Of a stretch of DNA of 64,000 bases, positions 12,492 to 25,587 are shown piece by piece. Numbering within the stretch: position 1 is the first letter of the stretch; each line of letters starts with the position of its first letter. The DNA comes from Procambarus clarkii (lineage: Eukaryota > Arthropoda > Malacostraca > Decapoda > Cambaridae). Position numbers and translations under genes: made by a program. The DNA lies in the NCBI RefSeq assembly GCF_040958095.1, contig NC_091158.1:42153179-42217178 (forward strand), in the 5' to 3' direction. A model generated the notes under the pieces. The model ran no database searches and was not told where the DNA came from. It saw only the letters and a list, made by a program, of their open reading frames with translations.

Positions 12492-12896
12492 ACAACAGCT
12501 AATAACACGAGGTCAACAGATAATAACACGAGGTCAACAGATAATTACACGAGGACCACAGATAATAAAGCGAGGACAACAGCCAATAACGCGAAGTCAA
12601 CAGCTAATAACGTGAGGTCAACAGCTAATAACACGAGGACAACAGTTAATAACACGAGGACAACAGCTAATACCGCGAGGTCAACAGCTAATAACGCGAG
12701 GTCAACAGATAATAACGCGAGGACAACAGATAATACCACGAAGACAACAGATAATAACACGGGGACAACATATAATAATGCGAGGACAACAGCTAATAAC
12801 GGGAGGTCAACATCTAATAACGCGAGGTCAATAGATAATAACACGAGGTCAACAGATAATAACACGAGGACAACAGATAATGACGCGAGAACAACA
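11351..12896 (+). repeat. 1,546-bp tandem duplication, second copy
   Basis: Direct second copy of 9,805-11,350. It ends at about 12,896, where GAGAACAACAGCTAATAAC is followed by GCGAAG, while the first copy is followed by ACGAGG at the start of this copy. This junction defines the tandem breakpoint. Confidence 0.8.
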
Positions 12897-15800
12897 GCTA
12901 ATAACGCGAAGTCAACAGCTAATAACGCGAGGTCAACAGCTAATAACACGAGGACAACAGCTAATAATGCGAAGACAACAGATAATAACACGAAGTCAAC
13001 ACATATTAACACGAGGACAACAGATAATAACACGAGGTCAAAAGCTAATAACACGACGACAACAGTTAATAACGCGATGACAACATGATAACGCGAGGAC
13101 AACAGATAATAACGCGAGGACAACAGCTAATAACGCAAGAACAACAGCTAATAACACGAGGACAACAGTTAATAACGCAAGGACAACAGATAGTAACACG
13201 AGGTCAACAGCTAATACGCGAGGTCAACAGTTAATAACGCGAGGACAACAGATAATACCACGAGGACAACAGCTAATAACGCGAAGTCAACAGCTCATAA
13301 CGCGAGGTCAACAGCTAATAACGCGAGGTCAACAGATAATAACACGAGGTCAACAGATAATAACACGAGTACAACAGATAATAACGCAAGGACAACAGAT
13401 AATAACGCGAGGACAACAGCTAATAACGCAAGAACAACAGCTAGTAACACGAGGACAACAGTTAATAACATGAGGACAACAGTTATTAACGCGAGGTCAA
13501 CAGCTAATAACACGAGGACAACAGTTAATAACGCGAGGTCAAGAGATAATAACACGGGGTCAACAGATAATGACACGAGGTCAACAGATAATAACAGGGG
13601 ACAAAAGATAATAACGCGAGGACAACAGATAATAACACGAGGTCAACAGATAATAAAACGAGGACAACAGATAACACGAGGACAACAGCTAATACCGCGA
13701 GGTCAACAGCTAATTACGTGAGGTCAACAGTTAATAACACGAGGACAACAGATAATACCACGAGGACAACAGATAACGCTGGGACAACATATAATAACAC
13801 GAGGTCAACAGCTAGTAACGCGAAGTCAACAGCTAATAACGGGAGGTCAACAGGTAATAACGCGAGGTCAACAGATAATAACACGAGGTCAACAGATAAT
13901 TACACGAGGACCACATATAATAAAGCGAGGAAAACAGCTAATAACGCGAAGTCAACAGCTAATAACGTGAGATCAACAGCTAATAACACGAAGACAACAG
14001 TTAATAACGCGAGGACAACAGATAATAACACGAGGACAACAGCTAATAACACGAGGACAATAGCTAATACCGCGAGGTCAACAGCTAATTACGTGAGGTC
14101 AACAGTTAATAACGTGAGGACAACAGATAATACCACGAGGACAACAGATAAGCGGGCACAACATATATTACCGCGAGGTCAACAGCTAATAACGCGAAGT
14201 CAACAGCTAATAACGGGAGGTCAACAGCTAATAACGCGAGGTCAACAGATAATAACACGAGGTCAACAGATAATTACACGAGGACCACAGATAATAACGC
14301 GAGGACAACAGCTAATAACGCGAAGTCAACAGCTAATAACGTGAGGTCATCAGCTAAAACCACGAGGACAACAGTTAATAACGCGAGGACAACAGATAAT
14401 AACACGAGGACAACAGCTAATAACACGAGGACAACAGCTAATACTGCGAGGTCAACAGCTAATAACGCGAGGTCAACAGTTAATAACGCGAGGACAACAG
14501 ATAATACCACGAAGACAATAGATAATAACACGGGGACAACAGATAATAATGCGAGGACAACAGCTAATAACGCGAAGTCAACAGCTAATAACAGGAGGTC
14601 AACAGCTAATAACGCGAGGACAACAGATAATAAATCGATGTCAACAGATAATAACACGAGGACAACAGATAATACCGCGAGGATAACAGCTAATAACGCG
14701 AAGTCAGCAGCTAATACCGCGAGGCCAACAGCTAATAACACGAGGACAACAGCTAATAATGCGAAGACAACAGATAATAACACGAAGTCAACAGACAATA
14801 ACACGAGGACAACAGTTAATAACGCGAGGACAACAGATAATAACCCGAGGTCAACACATAATAACGCGATGTCAACAGCTAATAACACGAGGACAAGAGT
14901 TAGTAACGCAAGGACAACAGATAATAACACGAGGTCAACAGCTAATCTCGCGAGGTCAACAGTTAATAACGCGAGGACAACAGCTAATAACGCGAAGTCA
15001 ACAGCTAAGAACGCGAGGTCAACAGCTAATAACGCGAGGTCAACAGCTAATAACGCGAGGTCAACAGATAATAACACGAGGTCAACAGATAATAACACGA
15101 GGACAACAGATAATATCACGAGTACAACAGATAATAACACGAGGTCAACAGATAATAACACGCAGAGAACAAATAATAACGCGAGGACAACAGCTAATAA
15201 CACGAGGGCAACATTTAATAACGTGAGGACAACAGATAATAACACGAGGACAACATGCAATAACGCAAGGTCAACAGCAAATAACGCAAGGTCAACAGCT
15301 AATAACACGAGGACAACAGTTAATAACGCGAGGACAACAGCTAATAACGCAAGGACAACAGCCAAAAACGCGAAGACAACAGATAATAACACGAGGTCAA
15401 CAGATAATAACACGAGGTCAACAGATTATAACACGAGGACAACAGATTATAACGCGAGGACAACAGCTAATAACACGAGGTCAACAGATAATAACACGAG
15501 GACAACAGATAATAACAAGAGGACAACAGCTTATACCGCGAGGTCAACAGCTAATAACGCGAGGTCAACAGTTAATAAAGCGAGGACAACAGATAATACC
15601 ACGAAGACAACAGATAATAACACGGGGACAACAGATAATAACGCGAGGACAAACAGCTAATAACGCGAAGTCAACAGCTAATAACGGGAGGTCAACAGCT
15701 AATAACGCGAGGTCAACAGATAAAAACACGAGGTCAACAAATAATAACACGAGAACAACAGATAATAACGCGAGGACAACAGCTAATAACACGAGGGCAA

Positions 15801-18110
15801 CATTTATTAACGTGAGGACAACAGATAATAACACGAGGACAACATGTAATAACGCATAGTCAACAGCAAATAACGCAAGGTCAACAGCTAATAACACGAG
15901 GACAACAGTTAATAACGCGAGGACAACAGCTAATAACGCAAGGACAACAGCTAAAAACGTGAAGACAACAGATAATAACACGAGGTCAACATATAATAAC
16001 ACGAGGTCAACATATAATAACACGAGGTCAACAGATAATAACACGAGGTCAACAGATAATAACACGAGGAACACCGATTATAGCGCGAGGACAACAGGTA
16101 ATAATACGAGGTCAACAGATAATAACACGAGGACAACAGATAATAACAAGAGGACAACAGCTAATACCGCGAGGTCAACAGCTAATAACGCGAGGTCAAC
16201 AGCTAATAACGCGAGGTCAATAGTTAATAAAGCGAGGACAACAGGTAATAATACGAGGTCAACAGATAATAACACGAGGACAACAGATAATAACAAGAGG
16301 ACAACAGCTAATACCGCGAGGTCAACAGCTAATAACGCGAGGTCAATAGTTAATAAAGCGAGGACAACAGATAATACCACGAAGACAAGAGATAATAACA
16401 CGGGGACAACAGATAATAACGCAAGGACAAACAGCTAATAACGCGAAGTCAACAGCTAATAACGGGAGGTCAACAGCTAATAACGTGAGGTCAACAGATA
16501 AAAACACGAGGTCACCAAATAATAAAACGAGAACAACAGATAATAACGCGGGGACAACAGCTAATAACGTGAAGTCAACAGCTAATAACGCGAGGTCAAC
16601 AGCTTATAACACGAGGACAACAGTTAATAACGCGAGGACAACAGATAATAACACGAAGACAAGAGTTAATAACGCAAGGCCAACAGCTAATAACGCGAGG
16701 TAAACAGCTAATAATGCGAAGACAACAGATAATAACACGAAGTCAACAGATGATAACACGAGGACAACAGATAATAACGCGAGGACAACAGCTAATACCG
16801 CGAGGTCAACCGCTAATAACACGAGGACAATAGCTAATACCAAGATGTCAACCGCTAATAACGCGAGGTCAACAGCTAATAACACGAGGACAACAGCTAA
16901 TAACGCGTGGGCAACAGCTAATAACGCGAGGACAACAGCTAATAATGCGAGGTCAACAGCTAATAACGCGAGGTCAACAGCTAATAACACGAGGACAACA
17001 TCTAATAACGCGAGGACAACAGCAAATAACGCGAAGTCAACAGCTAATAACGCGAGGTCAACAGCGATAACGCGAGGACAACAGCTAATAACGCGAGGTC
17101 AACAGGTAATAACGCAAAGTCAACAGCTAATAACGCGAGGTCCACAGCTAATAAAACGAAGCAAACAGGTAATAACGCGAGGACAACAGATAATAACACG
17201 AGGACAACTGATAATAAAGCGAGGACAACAGCTAATACGCGAAGTCAACAGCTAATAACGCGAGGTCAACAGTTAATAACGCGAGGACAACAGATAATAC
17301 CAAGAGGACAACAGATAATAAAGCGAGGACAACAGCTAATAACGCGAAGTCAACAGCTAATAACGCAAGGTCAACAGGTAATAACACAAGGACAATAGTT
17401 AATAACGCGAGGACAACAGCTAATACACGAGGACAACAGTTAATAATGCGAGGACCACAGATAATACCACGAGGTCAACAGCTAATAATGCGAGATCAAC
17501 AGTTATTAACACGAGAACAACAGATAATACCACGAGGACAAGAGATAATATCACAGGGACAACAGATAATAACGCGAGGAGAACAGCTAATAACGCGAAG
17601 TCAACAGCTAGTAACGCGAAGTCAACAGCTAATAAAGCGAGATCAAAAGCTTATAACACGAGGACAACAGTTAATAACCCGAGGACAACAGGTAATACCG
17701 CGAGAACAACAGCTAATAACGCGAGGTCAACAGCTAATAACACGAGGACAACAGTTAAAACGCAAGGACAACGGATAATAATGCGAGGACAACAGATAAT
17801 AACACGAGTTCAACAGATAATACCGCGAGGAACAGTTAATAACGCGAAGACAACAGGTAATAACACGAGGACAACAGATAATAACACGAGTTCAACAGAT
17901 AATAACGCAAGGACAAGAGATAATAATGCGAGGACAACAGATAATAACACGAGTTCAACAGATAATAACGTGGACAACAGTTAATAACGCGAAGACAACA
18001 GGTAATAACACGAGGACAACAGATAATAACGCGTGGACAACAGATAATAACACAAGGACAATAGTTAATAACGTTAGGACAACAGCTAATAAAGCGAGGA
18101 CAACAGCTAA
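12492..18110 (+). repeat. Higher-order unit, copy 2 (partial)
   Basis: Second copy of the large unit starting at 5,485. Similarity is lost at about 18,110: after GCGAGGACAACAGCTAATAAC, copy 1 goes on with ACGAGGTCAACAG and this copy with GCAAGGTCAACCG. It keeps a 333-bp open stretch at 17,446-17,778, where the two related positions at 10,439 and 11,985 have 186 bp each. Confidence 0.85.
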
Positions 18111-19699
18111 TAACGCAAGGTCAACCGATAATAACGCGAGGTCAACAGCTAATAACTCGAGGTCAACAGCTAATAATGCGAGGTCAACAGTTAATAACGC
18201 GAGGACAACATAAAATAACACGAGGACAACAGATAATAACGCGAGGACAACAGCTTATAACGCGAAGTCAACAGCTAATAACGCGAGGTCAACAGCTAAT
18301 AACGCGAGGACAACAGCTAATAACGCGAGGTCAACAGCTAATAACGCAAAGTCAACAGCTAATAACGCGAGGTCAACAGCTAATAAAACGAAGAAAACAG
18401 TTATTAACGCGAGAACAACAGATAATAACACGAGGACAACAGATAATAAAGCGAGGACAACAGCTAATAACGCGAAGTCAACAGCTAATAACGCGAGGTC
18501 AACAGGTAATAACACAAGGACAATAGTTAATAACGCAAGGACAACAGCTAATAACACGAGGACAACAGTTAATAACGCGAGGACAACAGATAATACCACG
18601 AGGTCAACAGCTAATAATGCGAGATCAACAGCTAATAATGCGAGGACAACAGATAATACCACGAGGACAACAGATAATATCACGGGGACAACAAATAATA
18701 ACGCGAGAACAACAGCTAATAACGCGAGAACAACAGCTAATAACGCGAAGTCAACAGCTAATAATGCGAAGTCAACAGCTAATAACACGAGATCAAAAGC
18801 TTATAACACGAGGACAACAGTTAATAACGCGAGGACAACAGATAATAACGCGAGATCAACAGCTAATAACGCGAGGTCAACAGCTAATAACACGAGGACA
18901 ACAGTTAAAACGCAAGGACAACGGATAATAATGTGAGGACAACAGATAATAACACGAGTTCAACAGAAAATAACTCGAGGACAACAGATAACAACACGAT
19001 GTCAACAGATTATAACACAAAGTCAACAGATAATAACGCGAGGACAACAGATAATAACACGAGGACAACAGATAATACTACGAGGACAACAGCTATAACC
19101 GCAAGGTCAACAGCTAATAACGCGAATTCAACAGCTAATAACACGAGGACAACAGCTAATAACGCGTGGTCAACAGCTAATAGCGCAAGGTCAACTGCTA
19201 ATAACGCGAGGTCAACAGCTAATACCACGAGGACAACAGCTAATAACGCGAGGTCAACAGCTATTAACGCGAGGACAACAACTAATAACGCGAGGTCAAC
19301 AGCTAATAACGCGAGGTCAACAGCTAATAACACCAGGACAACAACTAATACCACGATGTCAACAGTTAATAACGCGTGGTCATCAGTTAATAACGCGAGG
19401 ACAACAGATAATAAAGCGAGGACAACAGCTAATAACGCGAAGTCAACAGCTAATAACGCGAGGTCAACAGGTAATAACACGAGGTCAACAGATAATAACA
19501 CGAGGTCAACAGATAATAACACGAGGACAACAGATAATAACACGAGGACAACAGCTTATAACAGGAAGTCAACAGCTAATAACGCGAGGTCAACAGCAAA
19601 TAACGCGAGGAACACCGCTAATAACGCGAGAAACACCGCTAATAACGCGAGGTCAACAGTTAATAACAGTATTAGGGATGGCAACGCACAGGTGATTTT

Positions 19700-20095
19700 T
19701 TTTCTGGGGGAAAAAATCACGCGTGTGAGCTATGGTTTTCAGGTCCAAAGGGGAAAAAATCACGCGTGTGAGCCATGGTTTTGAGGTCCAAAATCACGCG
19801 TGTGAGCCATGATTTTCAGGATCCAATATCCCGCGTGTGAGCCAGGGTTTTCAGGTAAATTTTGTCAGTCACAGATTTTAGAAGTAAGGATTTCTTATGA
19901 TGAAAATAATTTCCGAGACTTAGAAGTTTGTTAAGGTCTTATAGGAGAAATTCAAATATCGTATGTAGCGCTTTAGGGTTTTCAGGAGAACTCTACGGAC
20001 ATATTTTACATGTTTTCAACTTACAAAATCCGTTTGTGTGAGCCATAGTTTTCAGGTAAATTTAGAAAATCCCGTGTGTGAGCCAGGGTTTTCAG
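19700..20095 (+). repeat. Subterminal direct repeats of element A
   Basis: Six imperfect copies of a ~34-bp motif centred on CGTGTGAGCCAGGGTTTTCAG lie just inside the end: four at about 19,718-19,855 and two at about 20,030-20,095. Counterparts occur at 37,485-37,625 and, inverted, at 46,170-46,450. Subterminal repeats of this kind are transposase-binding sites in several DNA transposon families; that role here is inference. Confidence 0.75.
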
Positions 20096-20384
20096 TTCTC
20101 GTACCTCACACCCCCTCCCTCCCCCCTTACCTCGCAATCTGTCGCGTCACCTTTATTTACCTTACGCCCGGCCAGCCAGACGTCGCATACAGGTTACCTC
20201 TTATCTTATGTTATCTTCTCCATAATATCTTGACCGTCCCTCCACTCTCTCTCTCTCTCCTTTCATTCAGTTCAGCTATTTTCTGACATCGTATGTTTGC
20301 TCCTTTTCGTTAAGCAAGTCAGTTTTACACAAATAAATCGTGTTAGTAAGCAAGTTCTAGCTCCTATCCCGGCCTTAGTCCCCT

Positions 20385-21420
20385 GTCGTATAATGAATAC
20401 TATCATTCCAATCCCTCTAAAATTTAAAAATAATCATATTTCAAACGTATTTCAATACAGTAATTTAGTTACCGAGCTCCAGCGCTTGTCCTCCGCCTTA
20501 GCTCTCTCTCGTATCTTTGTTAATACCTATTCAAATTCCCCGAAATTTCTACCCGCTGTATTTCAGACATAGTTTAGTAAATGCAAGCAATTATCAAACT
20601 CTAGCTCTTGTCCCCAGCTTAGTTCATTTGTACAAGATCGTTAGTAACAGTCCAAATTCCCTGAATTTTTATCCCTCTGTATTTCAGACACAGTAAATAA
20701 GATCAAGTCCATTACCGAGCTCCAGCTCTCTTACCCCACCTTACTCCCCTCGCGTGTATTCAGTAATATCCTATCAAATTCCCTGAAATTTATACTCTCT
20801 GTATTTCGGACATAGTAAATAGGATCCAAACAATTATCAAACTCTAACTCTTGTCCACCGCCTTAGTTCATTTATACAAGATCGTTAGTAACAGACCAAT
20901 TTTCCCGAAATTTAAAGCAGACATACTTCAAAGTTAGTAAATAAAATCAAGTAAGTTATCGAGCTCCAGCTCTCATCCCCCGCCTTAGTTCTCTCTCGTA
21001 TCTTTGTAAATAACCCATCAATTTCCCTGAAATTTTTACCCTCTGTATTTCAGACATAGTAAATATGAAGTAAACAAATATAAAACTCTAGCTCTTGTCC
21101 TCTGTCCAAGTTCACTCATGTAAATTCATTACTATCAGTCCAAATCCCCCTGAGATTTAAACACCCAACTACATTTTCAGACATAGTAAATAAAAACCAG
21201 TTCAGTTATCAAGTTTCAACTCTTGTGCCCCCCGCTTAGTTCATTTTGTACAAGTTCTTTATTTTCCAACTAAATCACCCTAAGATTTAAGATCACCTTA
21301 TTTCTAACGTAGTAAAATCAATCTGGACATTAGCCAAGCTCCATTTCCTCGGCCTTAGATCATCAAACATAAATATATTCGATCAAGTCCATCTCCAGCC
21401 TAGCTCTTTACCAGAGTAAT
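20385..21420 (+). repeat. Arm module 1: ~120-bp degenerate tandem repeat
   Basis: About eight or nine units share CGAGCTCCAGCTCTTGTCC, CCTTAGTTC, CCCTGAAATTT and TTTCAGACATAGTAAAT. Starts fall near 20,475, 20,600, 20,717, 20,837, 20,957, 21,077 and 21,200. The module is also present at 38,290-39,340 (same strand) and at 44,420-45,540 (inverted). Confidence 0.8.
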
Positions 21421-21529
21421 CGTCTAACCCCAACCTGTGTAATTATCTTTCACCCCCTCCCACCTTCCTCCATCTCATCTCACCTTACCCTTTCCCTCCC
21501 TTACCTTCTCATCCCCAACTTATCCAAAC

Positions 21530-22130
21530 CTTCAATAATCGTACTGTATTTGCATATTTTCTCTATATTCACTGTGTTCTTCGTATTCTCATCCGTGTTC
21601 ACTCCATGTTCTTCAAACGTTCACAGTCCCATTCAGTTCATATTTTCACAAGTATCTCCATTTTTTCTGTAATCTTTCTCTTAGTCTCATTATGTTCTCT
21701 ACAAATTCTAGTCATATTTTCTATGTTTTCATGTTCATCACATGTTCTCTTTACAACTTTTATACTCAATATTCATGCTAACTTCCATATTTTGTGTTCT
21801 TTGTCAATATTCATGTTCCTCTACAAGTTCATGTTCCTCACAAGATCACTTCGTTTTTCACCTTCACTTACATGTTTTCTACATTCTTTGTCATATGCTC
21901 CATGTTTTTCACAAGTCCATTGTTCATTCTTTGTATTCCCTATGTTCCTTATCATGTTTTCATGTTCTCTGTAAGTTCATATTCCCAGCATGTTCACTGT
22001 ATTCATCAACTTTTCTTACATATGTTCTTTGCCATGTTCCCCATATGTTCTCTGGGTTTTCCCCTACTTAACCTCAATTTTTTTATGTTCTTTGTTTCTT
22101 TAAACCAATTTGTTTCTTCCATTCACTAAC
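21530..22130 (+). repeat. Arm module 2: ATGTTCTYT-type short repeat
   Basis: Degenerate tandem text built on TTCATGTTCTCT / ACAAGTTCATATTC. It produces several overlapping Phe/Ser/Cys-rich open frames that look like membrane proteins but follow from the T/C-rich repeat. Counterparts are at 39,430-39,890 and, inverted, at 43,880-44,340. Confidence 0.75.
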
Positions 22131-22179
22131 TAGTTCTTTGTCAAATAATATTATACTGCAATACAGTTCCCTCAACAAT

Positions 22180-22870
22180 TTTAGTCACCCAGTTTTTATT
22201 TGCAAACTATGTCAAAGTAATTCTCGTAGTCAACTTAATAGTTCCACCAACCCCGTTCTTAAGCAAATCTACACTTTATTCAGTTCCAAATTTACAAAGA
22301 CAAACCTTTCTTGTAACTTCTTAACTAAAAATCTTTCGCCAATCAACTAAAACATAGTCACTTTCGTCATTTCTCAACTAAACTTATTATCCAATCAACC
22401 AAAAAAATAGTCAGGAATAATCTCATTCAACACCGTTCTTAACTAAAACAACCTTTCTCTTAGCTAAAAATTGTCAAAGGAATCTTTCCAACACTGTTCA
22501 TAACTAAACTTATTCCCTACTCATCAGAAAATAACAGTGTTCTTCATGTTTCATTGTCATTTCATAACTAAAATTATCCATCAATCAACAGAAAAAGTCA
22601 TATTCATCATTGTTCCTAACTAAAATTATGTTTTCGTCAAGTAAGAAAATATAGTCAAAGATATCTATCATCGTCGTTCTTAACTGACATTTATACTTTG
22701 TGGAGCACTCAAATAGTCACTGTCGTCATATTTTTTTCTTGTCTTTCCTCAACTAAAATAGTCAAATGTAACTTTTTCAACACTTTCGTAACTAAAATTA
22801 TATGCCGCTAAATAAGAAAAATAATCAAATGTAACTTTTTCAGCACTTTCGTAAAAATTATATGTCGTTA
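22180..22870 (+). repeat. Arm module 3: AACTAAAATTAT / GTCATTTC repeat
   Basis: Degenerate units of roughly 60-80 bp with TTCTTAACTAAAATTAT, ATCAATCAACAGAAAA and ATAGTCA. The inverted counterpart is at about 43,060-43,740. The left arm of element B lacks this module except for its first edge. Confidence 0.7.
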
Positions 22871-24410
22871 AGTAAGAAAAATAGTCAAAGGTGCTCTCCG
22901 TAACACCAAAGTTACTCTTCGAGATAACAAAAGACAATCTCAAACACTCAAAATTTACTCAAAGACATCAAAGTTGCACTCAAAGACATCCTTTGAGACA
23001 TCAAAGTTATTCTCAGAGGCATAAAAGCTATTCTCAGAGACATAAAAGTTAATCTCAGAGACATGAAAGTTATTCTCGATGTCATCAAAAAGTATTTTCT
23101 CGTTCATTAGAGTTAATCTCAGAGGCATAAAAGTTTTTCTCAGAGCTATCAAACTTGTTCTCGATGCCATCAAAAAGTATTTTCTCGTTCATCAAAGTTA
23201 ATCTCAGAGTTAACAAAGGTAATCTCTAACTCACTTTCGTTCAACATATTAATTCGCTAAGTCCTCAAAGTTATTCTCTAAGACAACAAAGTCTTTCTCA
23301 GAGCTATCAAACTTATTCTCAAAGTCATCAAAGTTATTCACAGAGTCATCAAAGTTAATCTAAGACATCATTTTTCATCAAAGATATTCTCTCTAAACCA
23401 TCAATGTTCTTCTCTAAGACATAAAAGTTATTCTCAGAGTCACCTTCGTTCTTCAGAGAAACTTTCCAAAACATCTTTGTTCATCAAAGTTATTCTCGGA
23501 GTCATCAAAAGGTATTCTCTAACTCACTTTTGGTCATTAAAGTTAATTTCTATGTTATAAAAGTTTGTCTCAGAGATATCTAAAGTTAATCTTAGAGTTA
23601 TCATATGTAATCTCTAACTCACTTTTGTTCATCAAAGTTGATCTCAGAGTTAACAAAGGTAATCTCTAACTCACTCTCGTTCATCAAAGTTGTTTCAAAG
23701 ACATCAAAGTTAATCTCAGAGTTATCCAAAGATATTCTCATGTCCACAAAAGTTATTCCAAGAGACGTCAAAGTTAATCTCAGACATCATCTTTCATCAA
23801 AGATATTCTCTCTAAGCCATCAATGTTCTTCTCTAAGACATAAAAGTTATTCTCTATGTCATCAAAAAGTTATTCTCTAAGTAACCTTCCATTCATCAAA
23901 GACATTCTCTATGTCCTGAAAGTTATTCTCTAAGACAGCAAAGTTATTCTCAGAGTCATCAAAGTTATTCTCTATGTCATCAAAAAGTTATTCTCTGAGC
24001 TAACAAAATACTACTCATGTTCTCAGAAGTCATTCTCAAACTCATCAAAGTTATTCTCAGAGTCATCAAAAGTTGTTCTCTAAGACATCAATGTTGTTAT
24101 CTACGACATCAAAGATGTTCTGTAAATCATAAAAGTTAATCTTAACTCACCTTCGTTCATTAGAGAAACTTTCCAATCCATATTCGTTGACCAGAGTTAT
24201 TCTCAGAGTCATCAAAGCGATCTCTAATTCATCTTCGTTCTCCAAAAAGTTGTTCTCTAAGACACCTTCATTCATCAAAGAAACTCTCCTTCTTCCATCA
24301 TGTTATTCTTTAAGACATCTTCAGTCATAAAATTTTCTCTCCAAAATGTAACAAGTTCAGCTTTTCATACCAAACCTGCACTTGTTAAAATATATTTCCC
24401 TAGTCGCTTT
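22871..24410 (+). repeat. Arm module 4: CAAAGTTATTCTCAGAG repeat
   Basis: About 50 degenerate units of 25-33 bp around TCATCAAAGTTATTCTCAGA. The inverted counterpart is at about 41,780-43,050. It is absent from the left arm of element B. The short open frames in it are products of the repeat. Confidence 0.8.
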
Positions 24411-24469
24411 ACCCTAAAACTGTTCTCTGAACTACACTGTTCAAACCTACGTAACCTATCCTCTCCACC

Positions 24470-25180
24470 CAATGTTACTTACCTAACTTAACCTGCATAA
24501 CCTAACTTTACCTATCTTACCTTACCTTACCTATCTTACCTAAACCTAACCTAACTTTACCTATCTTACCTTACCTATCTTACCTAACCTAACCTAACTT
24601 ATCCTGCTTAACCTAACTTACCTATCTTACCTAACTTTACCTATCTTACCTAACTTAACCTGCATAACCTAACTTTACCTATCCTAACATAACTTACCTT
24701 ACCTTACCTATCTTACCTAACTTTACCTATCTTACCTAACTTACCTACATTACCTAACTTAACTTAACCTGCTTAACCTAACTTACCTACATTACCTAAC
24801 TTAACCTGCATAACCTAACCTGCTTAACTTAACTCACCTTACCTTACCTATCTTACCTAACTTACCTACATTACCTAACTTAACTTAACCTGCTTAACCT
24901 AACTTCCTTACATTACCTATCTTACTTAACTTAACCTGCACAACCTAACTTTACATATCCTAACTTACCTTACCTATCTTACCTAACTTTACCTATCTTA
25001 CCTAACTTACATAACTTATCCTGCTTAACCTAACTTACCTACATTTACCTAACTTAACCTGCCTAACCTAACTTACCTTACCTTACCTATCATACCTACA
25101 TTACCTAACTTAACCTGCATAACCTAACCTGCTTAACTTAACTTACCTTACCTTACCTATCTTACCTAACTTACATAATT
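24470..25180 (+). repeat. Arm module 5: degenerate AACCTAACTTACC tract
   Basis: A tract of AACCTAACTTACCTAACTT-like text, related to (CCTAA)n, the complement of the arthropod TTAGG telomere motif. It is internal and strongly mixed with ACTTACC/TATCTTACC words, so it is not a telomere. Counterparts are at 40,085-40,565 and, inverted, at 41,050-41,700. Confidence 0.8.
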
Positions 25181-25199
25181 ATTCCTTCTTGTCTTTTGT

Positions 25200-25560
25200 G
25201 TTTCGTCAATCATTGTCTCATATTCATTTACTAATTTCATTAGTTAATTTCTCAAATGGTCACTTATGCATTTCAAGTGCTATTTGTTAGAGACTGGATA
25301 TTTAAGCATTTCAAAGAATTTTTGTTACATATCTGCATTTACTCATGTCAAGGGATAAATTCTCAAATGGACGTTTTTTGCATTTCAAGTGTTATTTGTT
25401 TAAGATTTGGTGTTTAACCATTTCAAAGGATTTTTGTTATATATGGGAACTTACTCGTTTCAAGGGCTAATTTCTCAAATGGTCATTTTTGCAGATCAAG
25501 GGTTATTTGTTAAAGTTCATCAAGTTGCTCATAAGTTGTATTTATTATGTTTGTTATCAT
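25200..25560 (+). repeat. Arm module 6: ~110-bp tandem repeat
   Basis: About three units sharing AATTTCTCAAATGG, CATTTCAAG and TATTTGTTA. The inverted counterpart is at 40,800-41,035 near the centre of element B. Confidence 0.75.
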
Positions 25561-25587
25561 TTATTCTTATTCCCCAACCCCTTAACC

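Larger units (their letters stand above)
4834..19671. repeat. 21-bp minisatellite array, about 700 units
   Basis: The unit starts AGGWCAACAGH and ends TAATAACRCG, 21 bp in all. It repeats for nearly 15 kb with few indels. Most variation falls at three positions: A or T after AGG, C/A/T before TAATAAC, and G or A in RCG. Because 21 is divisible by three, open frames persist on both strands: heptads such as TTANNAR and RGQQLIT on plus, LALLAVD-like on minus. No start context, signal or non-repeat domain supports a gene. The array ends where the foldback element begins at 19,672. Internally it holds two large duplications, listed separately. Confidence 0.95.

Noticed and set aside
4834..19671. 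CRISPR-like array
   Set aside because: There are no unique spacers between repeats, the unit is 21 bp without spacing, and the context is eukaryotic.
4978..19784. Dozens of 60-440 codon open frames with TTANNAR, RGQQLIT or LALLAVD heptads
   Set aside because: They are translations of a 21-bp satellite. Open frames occur on both strands and in more than one frame, are cut at random by variant units, and have no non-repeat domain.
21606..22129. Phe/Ser/Cys-rich frames resembling membrane proteins
   Set aside because: They overlap in three frames, recur in all foldback arms (39,449-39,896 and 43,873-44,329) and follow the ATGTTCTYT repeat.
24470..25180. Telomere or telomere-adjacent DNA
   Set aside because: Words are degenerate, mixed with ACTTACC, internal, and part of a module repeated in the foldback arms.
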